Shown here piece after piece: positions 6,540 to 11,261 of a stretch of 11,261 bases of DNA (position 1 is the stretch's first letter; each line of letters opens with the position of its first letter). Source of the stretch: JAVBKB01 sp031554275 (GTDB lineage Bacteria > Bacillota > Bacilli > JARBTR01); contig JAVBKB010000162.1 of assembly GCA_031554275.1 (NCBI GenBank), positions 1 to 11,261 of the forward strand. The letters are read 5' to 3'. Under the pieces are notes generated by a model that ran no database searches, was not told the DNA's origin, and saw only the letters and a list, made by a program, of their open reading frames with translations. Position numbers and translations under genes: made by a program.

Positions 6540-7532
6540 TTATCCTAAAGTTAGTGCCATAACTGCTTTTATGGTGTGCATTCTGTTCTCAGCTTCATCA
6601 AATACTACTGAGTATTTGCTTCGGAAGACTTCATCAGTTACTTCCATTGCGTCTAAGTCATATTTATCGTGAATGTCGCGACCAACTTCGGTTTCTAGAT
6701 CATGGAATGCAGGTAGGCAATGCATAAATAATGTGTCCGTTTTGCCTGTCAAATCCATCATTTTCTTATTTACTTGGTAAGGTTTTAATAATTTAATTCT
6801 TTCTTCATATTGTGCTTCCTCACCCATTGAAACCCATACATCTGTATAAATTACATCGGCGTCTTTCACACCTTTTGCAATATCATCTGTAATGGTGATA
6901 ATTGCACCAGTTTCTTTTGCAACTGCTTGCGCTTCTTTGACAACATCATCATGCGGGAACAATGATTTCGGAGCCACGAGTCGGACATCCATCCCCATTT
7001 TCGCACAACCAACGAGAAGCGAATTTCCCATGTTGTTTCGGGCATCGCCAGCATAAACAAACTTAATGCCCTTTAAGTAACCTTTATGTTCTTGGATAGT
7101 CATTAAATCGGCAAAGATTTGCGTTGGATGCCATTTATCAGTTAAACCATTCCAAACTGGAACTCCAGACCACTTCGCAAGTCCTTCAACAACCTCATCA
7201 CTGAATCCACGGAATTCAATACCATCAAACATGCGCCCGAGTACTTTGGCAGTATCTTCCACTGATTCTTTTTTTCCAAATTGAATATCATTCTTTCCTA
7301 AATACTCTGGATGTGCACCAAGATCGATACATGCCACAGTAAAGGCGCAGCGTGTTCTTGTAGAAGCCTTTTCAAAAAGAAGTGCAATATTCTTTCCATC
7401 TAGAACCTTATGCGGAACTCCAGAATATTTTAATTTCTTGTAGTGAATTGCGGTGTCAACAACAAATTGAATCTCCTGTGGCGTGTAATCATTTAGTGAT
7501 AGTAGATGTCTATTTTTGATATTAAAACCCAT
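6540..7532 (-). CDS. arcB: Ornithine carbamoyltransferase, catabolic
   Basis: In the ADI pathway it phosphorolyses citrulline to ornithine and carbamoyl phosphate, the reverse of the biosynthetic direction. The protein is 330 aa. The carbamoyl-phosphate site is STRTR at 57-61, with HPTQ at 135-138. The ornithine-binding loop is DVWVSMGEE at 231-239 and the catalytic HCLP is at 271-274. These motifs and the KKESVEDTAKVLGRM segment fit ornithine rather than putrescine or aspartate carbamoyltransferase. Start: ATG at 7532 with AGGAG 8 nt upstream. An in-frame TTG at 7562 adds ten residues unlike the family and has no SD. It lies 76 nt downstream of arcA with a small hairpin between them, so arcA-arcB form one unit. 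The catabolic role is inferred from operon context. Confidence 0.97.
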   Translation of the reverse strand: MGFNIKNRHLLSLNDYTPQEIQFVVDTAIHYKKLKYSGVPHKVLDGKNIALLFEKASTRTRCAFTVACIDLGAHPEYLGKNDIQFGKKESVEDTAKVLGRMFDGIEFRGFSDEVVEGLAKWSGVPVWNGLTDKWHPTQIFADLMTIQEHKGYLKGIKFVYAGDARNNMGNSLLVGCAKMGMDVRLVAPKSLFPHDDVVKEAQAVAKETGAIITITDDIAKGVKDADVIYTDVWVSMGEEAQYEERIKLLKPYQVNKKMMDLTGKTDTLFMHCLPAFHDLETEVGRDIHDKYDLDAMEVTDEVFRSKYSVVFDEAENRMHTIKAVMALTLG

Positions 7533-7560
7533 AGCATTATCTCCTCTTCTACTTTTATTC

Positions 7561-7581
7561 AAGTTGTAGGGGCTACAACTT
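7561..7581 (-). other. Intercistronic stem-loop between arcA and arcB
   Basis: A perfect 9-bp stem (7561-7569 with 7573-7581) with a 3-nt loop lies in the 76-nt arcA-arcB spacer, 28 nt upstream of the arcB start. No T-tract follows on the minus strand, so it is more likely an RNA processing or stability element than a terminator. Confidence 0.55.
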
Positions 7582-7608
7582 CAAGAACTTAATTATTAGT
7601 ATTCAGGT

Positions 7609-8844
7609 CTAGATGTCTTCACGAACAAGTGGCATACTCATGCAACGAGGACCACCACGACCACGAGACAACTCGGCAGAAGCTATTTCAAGCACTTCAA
7701 TGCCATATTCTCTCAGTAACGCGTTTGAAACGTAGTTTCGGTCGTAGGTCACAACTACTCCAGGCGCAATTGCCAATGTGTTCGAACCGTCATTCCATTG
7801 CTCACGAGGTGCAGCGATTTCGTCTCCTCCGCCACATTGAATTAATGCGACATCCTTAAGATTTAATGCTTCTTTCAATGTTGCGAATAAATCAGTGGTA
7901 TGTGTTATCTTACAATAGCCTTCTTCAGAGCCTTTTTCAAGGGTGTAAATATTAATTGAGCCATCTACGCCTTGAATTTCAGGATGAATTGTAAATTTAT
8001 CATAATCAACCATTGTAAAAACAGTATCCAAATGCATGAATGCACGTTTTGATGGGATTTCGATAGCAAGGATCTTTTTCACACTCGCATTTCGAGCAAA
8101 CATTGCCAGTGCTAATTCCTCAATTGCTGCTGCTTGTGTGCGTTGTGAAATACCAATAGCAATAACTTCTTTGCTGAGTACTAACTCGTCTCCGCCCTCT
8201 AAATGATAATCGGAATAACGATTAAACCAAATCGGAATATCATGATTTGCAAAACGCGGATGAAATTTCATTATATATTCCATAAACAATGATTCACGGC
8301 GCCTAGCAGTTGCATACATACGATTGATCGTAATCCCATTACTAATTGTGGCAGCTGGGTCACGTGTGAAATACAAGTTCGGCATTGGATCCATATAGAA
8401 CTGGTTATCATTCTTAATCATTTCGGAGAGCTTGGTGTGATTGGACTTTACATCTAGTTGCTTCTTGCGAATACCAGTCATTACTTCGTCAACCAATTTA
8501 TCCGAAGGTAATGCGAGTAGATATTCTGTAAGCGCATCCGCTATATTTGGTGTTGTTACACCACTTTCCTTAATCATATCTGCAACAAATTGCTTGCGCA
8601 ACTCATCGGTTATCAGTATCTCTGTAGCTAGCTTCTCTAAATAAATTGTTTCAGTACCTCTGTCTTGCATTGTTTTAGCAAAACCATCATGCTCTTTTTG
8701 GGCAACAGGTAGGTATGGAATATCATCGAAAAGTAATCTCTCCAAAGTATCAGGGGTTAAGTTTTCGACTTCTTTGCCAGGGCGATGGAGTAAAACTGTT
8801 TTCAGTTTCCCGATTTCTGATGTTACATTCAAAGGATTTACCAT
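7609..8844 (-). CDS. arcA: Arginine deiminase
   Basis: First enzyme of the ADI pathway; it hydrolyses arginine to citrulline and ammonia in the cytosol. The protein is 411 aa, the usual length. Guanidine-modifying-fold motifs are all present: LLHRPGKE at 18-25, FTRDP at 159-163 (Asp162), HLEGGDE at 214-220 (Glu216), HLDTVFT at 271-277 (His271, Asp273), and the nucleophile Cys401 in GGPRCMSMPL. Start: ATG at 8844, with AGAGAGGA 8 nt upstream and an N-terminus (MVNPLNVTSEIGKL) aligning with the family. An in-frame ATG at 8892 would add 16 non-conserved residues and lacks an SD. It is first gene of the arcA-arcB unit. A promoter lies about 57 nt upstream, with several operator-like elements further up. 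No missing catalytic residue is seen. Confidence 0.98.
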   Translation of the reverse strand: MVNPLNVTSEIGKLKTVLLHRPGKEVENLTPDTLERLLFDDIPYLPVAQKEHDGFAKTMQDRGTETIYLEKLATEILITDELRKQFVADMIKESGVTTPNIADALTEYLLALPSDKLVDEVMTGIRKKQLDVKSNHTKLSEMIKNDNQFYMDPMPNLYFTRDPAATISNGITINRMYATARRRESLFMEYIMKFHPRFANHDIPIWFNRYSDYHLEGGDELVLSKEVIAIGISQRTQAAAIEELALAMFARNASVKKILAIEIPSKRAFMHLDTVFTMVDYDKFTIHPEIQGVDGSINIYTLEKGSEEGYCKITHTTDLFATLKEALNLKDVALIQCGGGDEIAAPREQWNDGSNTLAIAPGVVVTYDRNYVSNALLREYGIEVLEIASAELSRGRGGPRCMSMPLVREDI

Positions 8845-8907
8845 GCTCAAATTCCTCTCTTTATGTTTTTTTTCACACAAGAAAATTGTCATTGTGAATT
8901 CAACTTG

Positions 8908-8936
8908 AATATAGACCTATTTAAGGAATCTCACAA
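8908..8936 (-). promoter_or_regulatory. Proximal arcA promoter
   Basis: TTGTGA (8936-8931), a 17-bp spacer and TATATT (8913-8908) predict a start near 8902 and a leader of about 57 nt. The -35 matches 4/6, as expected for an activated promoter. A 13-bp palindrome, ATTCAACTTGAAT (8898-8910), covers the end of the -10 and the start site. Confidence 0.7.
8920..8936 (-). promoter_or_regulatory. Copy 2 of a 17-bp TTGTGAGA element, over the arcA -35
   Basis: TTGTGAGATTCCTTAAA on the minus strand matches the upstream copy at 9046-9030 in 14 of 17 positions and covers the -35 and part of the spacer of the proximal arcA promoter. It resembles a degenerate CRP/FNR-family site with one good TGTGA half. 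Confidence 0.45.
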
Positions 8937-8950
8937 GGAAAATGATGTAA

Positions 8951-8976
8951 TTGCGACAAAATATGCCACGTCGCAA
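8951..8976. promoter_or_regulatory. Dyad TTGCGAC-N12-GTCGCAA upstream of arcA
   Basis: Two perfect 7-bp inverted arms (8951-8957 and 8970-8976) are centred at about -62 from the predicted arcA start. Position and symmetry suit a dimeric activator site. I do not recognise the regulator. Confidence 0.45.
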
Positions 8977-9007
8977 ACAGCTATCTTCTCTATTTTTTCA
9001 TTTTCAA

Positions 9008-9021
9008 TGCATAATTATTCT
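9008..9021. promoter_or_regulatory. Weak ARG-box-like site
   Basis: TGCATAATTATTCT matches TGAATWWWWATTCA at 12/14. It lies about 112 bp upstream of the proximal arcA start and 9 bp from the upstream 17-bp element. In A+T-rich DNA a 12/14 match may be chance. Confidence 0.3.
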
Positions 9022-9029
9022 TTTACAAC

Positions 9030-9046
9030 TGTAAGCATTCTCACAA
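9030..9046 (-). promoter_or_regulatory. Copy 1 of the 17-bp element; CRP/FNR- or CcpA-type site
   Basis: The minus strand reads TGTGA-N6-TTACA after a T, 9 of 10 positions of the CRP/FNR-type TGTGA-N6-TCACA. The plus strand reads TGTAAGCATTCTCA (9030-9043), 13 of 14 positions of a CcpA cre consensus, with CA instead of CG at the centre. Both regulator types control ADI genes in lactic acid bacteria, so sequence alone does not decide. Confidence 0.5.
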
Positions 9047-9162
9047 AAAAAGTGAGGAAATAGTTCATAAATACAAATGCGAAAAAGTAAAATCAAAAAA
9101 CTTCTTCAAATTTGTTCGGCATATTGTCTTTTTTTTAGTCACGAACATTGATTATTATGTTC

Positions 9163-9190
9163 ATTTTATCAATTTCTACTCAAAAATCAA
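9163..9190 (-). promoter_or_regulatory. Possible distal arcA promoter
   Basis: TTGATT (9190-9185), a 16-bp spacer and TAAAAT (9168-9163) with TG at the extended -10 position. The predicted start near 9156 would give a leader of about 310 nt. An ARG box ends 1 bp upstream of the -35, and a GAACAT-N8-ATGTTC dyad (9162-9143) lies at the predicted start. Confidence 0.45.
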
Positions 9191-9191
9191 G

Positions 9192-9205
9192 TGAATATTT
9201 ATCCA
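9192..9205. promoter_or_regulatory. ARG box upstream of arcA
   Basis: TGAATATTTATCCA matches TGAATWWWWATTCA at 13/14 and shares the core TGAATATTTAT with the boxes at arcC and arcD2. It directly abuts the -35 of the possible distal arcA promoter, an activator-like position. Confidence 0.65.
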
Positions 9206-9324
9206 AAATAATGCAAATAACATGCCTTGATTGAAATATAAATTAATTTCGAATAATTTGTTACAAAAACATGAACTTTACGAAATACTGTACCGTACCA
9301 TACAAACATTAATCCTAATTGTCA

Positions 9325-9382
9325 TCTGATTCCTGATTAAAATAGCGAATGATTTATACGGAATTTTTCGTATGGAATCAGA
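9325..9382. repeat. Nested inverted repeat downstream of the arcC terminator
   Basis: Outer 9-bp arms TCTGATTCC (9325-9333) and GGAATCAGA (9374-9382) are perfect. An inner pair, ATACG (9356-9360) and CGTAT (9369-9373), stacks directly on the right arm. No gene or T-tract is attached. It may be an operator cluster or an RNA fold; the role is unknown. Confidence 0.45.
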
Positions 9383-9421
9383 AGAGCCAAGAAAAGTATA
9401 CCACTTCGATTTTCTTAAACC

Positions 9422-9462
9422 AAAAAAAAGAGATAATGTCCTCAGAATCTGGGCATCATCTC
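9422..9462 (-). terminator. arcC rho-independent terminator
   Basis: A 12-bp stem pairs 9430-9441 with 9451-9462, with one G-U wobble and one internal mismatch, closing a 9-nt loop. It is followed on the minus strand by eight T residues (9429-9422). It lies 48 nt after the arcC stop and separates arcC from the arcA unit. Confidence 0.9.
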
Positions 9463-9510
9463 GATTATATTGTGAGTTTACATATTATTGGACAACTTTA
9501 TTCAAGCAGT

Positions 9511-10452
9511 TTACTTTGTAATTCTGGTACCAGATTTCCCTTGTAATGCAGAGACTGCATTTTCAAGCGAAGTAATAATTGAGATTCTGCCTGGTTTAGA
9601 TTCAACAAATGAAATTGCTGCTTCTACCTTTGGTAGCATACTCCCTGGTGCAAAATGCTTTTCTTCAATGTATTGCTTCATTTCAGCAACAGACACTTCT
9701 TCTAACCGCTTTTGATCTGGTTTGCCAAAGTTCACTGCCACATAATCGACCGCAGTTAATACTAAGAAGAATTCTGCATCCAATAGCTCTGCCATTTTCT
9801 CAGAAGCCAAATCCTTATCAATTACCGCTTCAACACCAACAAACTTGTTCCCTTCTTTGATAACAGGGATACCACCGCCTCCACCAGCGATGACAACGAA
9901 ATCTTGCTCGACAAGTATTTTCACTGCGTCCTTCTCAATAATGTCAATCGGCTTTGGTGAAGGGACTACACGTCTATATCCACGTCCTGAATCCTCGATC
10001 ATGACATAGCCTCTTGTTTTGATCAATTCGTCAGATTCCTCTTTTGTGTAGAAAGAACCAATTGGTTTTGTTGGATTCTTGAATGCTGGATCCGCTTTAT
10101 CAACTAGCGATTGAGTAACAATCGTAACTGCTTTCTTCGAAGATCCGCTTGCAGCGATCACCTCATCCAGCGCGTTCTGCAACCAATATCCGATCATCCC
10201 TTCGCTCATTGCACCACAAGTATCTAGTGGCATTGCAGGAAGCATCTCAGAATTTGATGCAGCTTGTTGTAAAAGAATATTTCCCACTTGTGGACCATTT
10301 CCGTGGCTGACGATCACTTGATATCCAGCATCAATTAGCTTCACAATTTGTGTACTTGTTTCGAAACAAGCTTGTTGCTGGTCTTCTGCTGTAGCTCCGT
10401 TTCCAGTCTGAATAGCATTCCCACCTAGTGCAACGATTACTTTTTTGCTCAT
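9511..10452 (-). CDS. arcC: Carbamate kinase
   Basis: Final ADI enzyme: it transfers phosphate from carbamoyl phosphate to ADP, giving ATP plus carbamate, which decays to CO2 and ammonia. The protein is 313 aa, typical for the amino-acid-kinase fold. Motifs are GGNA at 10-13, HGNGPQVG at 50-57, the glycine-rich AGGGGGIPV at 189-197, IDKDLAS at 211-217 and GSMLPKVEAA at 270-279. The start ATG at 10452 has AAGGTGAGG 7 nt upstream. It is transcribed before arcA but is separated from it by a strong terminator and 666 bp, unlike the common arcABC order. It has its own promoter candidate and a perfect ARG box further upstream, so it can be expressed independently but under the same regulator. No residue loss is seen. 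Confidence 0.97.
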   Translation of the reverse strand: MSKKVIVALGGNAIQTGNGATAEDQQQACFETSTQIVKLIDAGYQVIVSHGNGPQVGNILLQQAASNSEMLPAMPLDTCGAMSEGMIGYWLQNALDEVIAASGSSKKAVTIVTQSLVDKADPAFKNPTKPIGSFYTKEESDELIKTRGYVMIEDSGRGYRRVVPSPKPIDIIEKDAVKILVEQDFVVIAGGGGGIPVIKEGNKFVGVEAVIDKDLASEKMAELLDAEFFLVLTAVDYVAVNFGKPDQKRLEEVSVAEMKQYIEEKHFAPGSMLPKVEAAISFVESKPGRISIITSLENAVSALQGKSGTRITK

Positions 10453-10525
10453 TGTAAAACCTCACCTTCTTAGTTTTTCTGCAATATTCTACCCCAAAAC
10501 TGATAGATAGATGTATGTCGTGAAG

Positions 10526-10554
10526 AATATAGCAAATATTATTTCGTAACGCAA
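10526..10554 (-). promoter_or_regulatory. Candidate arcC promoter
   Basis: TTGCGT (10554-10549), a 17-bp spacer and TATATT (10531-10526) predict a start near 10519 and a leader of about 67 nt. The weak -35 (3/6) with a good -10 (5/6) suggests activation. No intrinsic terminator follows parC, so read-through from parC is also possible. Confidence 0.55.
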
Positions 10555-10615
10555 TGGTTAAGAAAGTAGTATTTTGGCACGGGAATTCCGCATTTTTTGC
10601 AATAAAATGTTTTTG

Positions 10616-10629
10616 TGAATATTTATTCA
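10616..10629. promoter_or_regulatory. Perfect ARG box upstream of arcC
   Basis: TGAATATTTATTCA is a perfect 14-bp palindrome and a 14/14 match to the ArgR core consensus. It is centred about 103 bp upstream of the predicted arcC start and overlaps the parC stop codon. Confidence 0.75.
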
Positions 10630-11261
10630 TTTATATCTGGGCTATTTTTGATCCATGTATCCAAGACATTCCCATCTCTATCTTCATCAAATACATTGGC
10701 ACCATTTGCATATCGATCACTCGATCTCAATGATGAAATTTTCACCTCAGCTAATCTCCCCTTAGCTGAACGCAGACAAATCGTATCCTGTGCTTCTACC
10801 TTGTGAATGCCCACTACTAGGTGAGGTTTTGACTTCACTTCACGCAAAACAACCAATCCACGCTTTGCTCTAGAAGCAATTTCAAATTCACTAAGTTTAA
10901 CCTTCTTCAAGGAAGACCGTTGCGTGATGACAGCGACTGTCCCAATCAAATCTGGAAGTAGTTGAGCAGAAACCACTACATCGTCATCCTTTAGTTTAAT
11001 GCCAATTACCCCAGCTGCTTTCGCACCAATTACTGGTACTTCTTCTTCATGGAAAATCAGCACATAGCCCATCTCACTAGCTAATAAGATATATTGTTTT
11101 CCATCTGTCGCATAGACACTCTTAACTTTGTCGTCATTCTTCAAATTAATCGCAACCAAAGGCCTCGAAATCCGTTGTGCTTTGTATTGATTGAGTTCAC
11201 TTCGCTTGACTAAGCCGTTTTCCGTGATAAAAGTTAAATAGATGCTTTGCTCGAAATCGAT
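10623..11261 (-). CDS. parC: DNA topoisomerase IV subunit A, C-terminal part (runs off window)
   Basis: The last 212 codons of the DNA-cleaving subunit of topoisomerase IV, which decatenates daughter chromosomes. The frame is open to the window edge, and the full protein is usually about 800 aa. What is present is most of the C-terminal beta-pinwheel DNA-wrapping domain. Repeated blade motifs are visible: FITENGLVKRSELNQY near residues 11-26, YVLIFHEEEVPVIGAKAAG in the middle, and SRAKRGLVVLREVKSKPH further on. The RGLVVLRE-type segment is typical of ParC/GrlA rather than GyrA, whose C-terminus has different blade sequences. The stop codon lies inside a perfect ARG box. No terminator hairpin with a T-tract follows. 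It is a housekeeping flank to the ADI locus. Confidence 0.9.
   Translation of the reverse strand: MDFEQSIYLTFITENGLVKRSELNQYKAQRISRPLVAINLKNDDKVKSVYATDGKQYILLASEMGYVLIFHEEEVPVIGAKAAGVIGIKLKDDDVVVSAQLLPDLIGTVAVITQRSSLKKVKLSEFEIASRAKRGLVVLREVKSKPHLVVGIHKVEAQDTICLRSAKGRLAEVKISSLRSSDRYANGANVFDEDRDGNVLDTWIKNSPDINE

Larger units (their letters stand above)
8845..9510. other. 666-bp arcC-arcA intergenic regulatory region
   Basis: No convincing gene on either strand. In minus-strand order it contains the arcC terminator (9462-9422), a nested inverted repeat (9382-9325), an ARG box beside a distal promoter (9205-9163), a GAACAT-N8-ATGTTC dyad (9162-9143), a 17-bp element (9046-9030), a weak ARG-like site (9021-9008), the TTGCGAC dyad (8976-8951), the proximal arcA promoter (8936-8908) and the arcA SD. 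It is unusually long for a gap inside an ADI cluster. Confidence 0.8.

Noticed and set aside
6540..7532. Putrescine carbamoyltransferase instead of ornithine carbamoyltransferase
   Set aside because: The STRTR, DVWVSMGEE and KKESVEDTAKVLGRM segments fit ornithine carbamoyltransferase, and the neighbours are arcA and arcC rather than agmatine deiminase.
6540..7562. Longer arcB start at the TTG at 7562
   Set aside because: It has no SD, adds ten non-conserved residues, and overlaps the intercistronic hairpin; the ATG at 7532 has AGGAG at 8 nt.
7609..8892. Longer arcA start at the ATG at 8892
   Set aside because: The extra 16 residues are not conserved in arginine deiminases and have no SD; the ATG at 8844 has a good SD and a family-like N-terminus.
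8863..9063. Plus-strand 66-codon frame in the arcA upstream region
   Set aside because: It overlaps the arcA promoter elements, lacks a credible SD, and its translation resembles no protein.
9289..9304. TGTACCGTACCATACA as an operator
   Set aside because: Only TGTA/TACA ends match as an inverted repeat, with an internal GTACC duplication; no promoter is close enough to give it meaning.
9349..9546. Plus-strand 65-codon frame
   Set aside because: It runs through the arcC terminator and into arcC antisense; no SD or protein-like composition.
10580..10592. GGAATTCC-centred palindrome downstream of parC as a terminator
   Set aside because: The arms extend only 4 bp each side, and no T-tract follows on the minus strand.
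10623..11261. Gyrase A C-terminus
   Set aside because: The SRAKRGLVVLREVKSKPH segment is of the ParC/GrlA kind.

Overview
The window is a chromosomal arginine-catabolism (arginine deiminase, ADI) locus from a low-GC Gram-positive bacterium. The order Lactobacillales is most likely. The evidence is strong AGGAGG-type ribosome binding sites, A+T-rich intergenic DNA, a B. subtilis AhrC-like ArgR, an ArgS with an STRKG signature in place of KMSKS, two ArcD-type antiporters and a ParC C-terminus of Firmicute type. I cannot name the genus from the sequence alone. There are no phage, IS, CRISPR, tRNA or rRNA features.

Layout from left to right: argS (plus strand, lacking only its first ~17 codons) converges on argR (minus), and the two share a 20-bp bidirectional terminator. 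Everything from argR to the right end is on the minus strand. Read 5'->3' the order is parC (3' end only), arcC (carbamate kinase), a 666-bp regulatory gap, arcA (arginine deiminase), arcB (catabolic ornithine carbamoyltransferase), a PLP fold-type II serine/threonine dehydratase-like gene, arcD1 (antiporter), a 338-bp gap, arcD2 (second antiporter), then argR.

How the genes work together: ArcD exchanges external arginine for internal ornithine. ArcA turns arginine into citrulline and ammonia, ArcB phosphorolyses citrulline to ornithine and carbamoyl phosphate, and ArcC uses carbamoyl phosphate to make ATP, releasing CO2 and ammonia. ArgS uses the same arginine pool for translation, and ArgR is the probable arginine-responsive regulator. 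The dehydratase-like enzyme is not a standard ADI gene. It lies 17 nt from arcD1 and is the least explained part of the locus.

Regulation visible in the DNA: near-consensus ArgR operators (core TGAATATTTATnCA) lie upstream of arcC (a perfect palindrome overlapping the parC stop codon), far upstream of arcA, and as a tandem pair just downstream of a good arcD2 promoter. The proximal arcA promoter carries a 17-bp element that recurs 110 bp upstream and looks like a CRP/FNR or CcpA site, plus a separate TTGCGAC dyad. Terminators follow arcC, arcB and arcD1, so the pathway is probably expressed as several units: arcC; arcA-arcB with read-through into dehydratase-arcD1; arcD2 (possibly running into argR); and argR. 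No wholly new system is evident. The best leads are the dehydratase-arcD1 pair, the attenuator-like terminator in front of it, the ArgR variant, and the shared operator elements.
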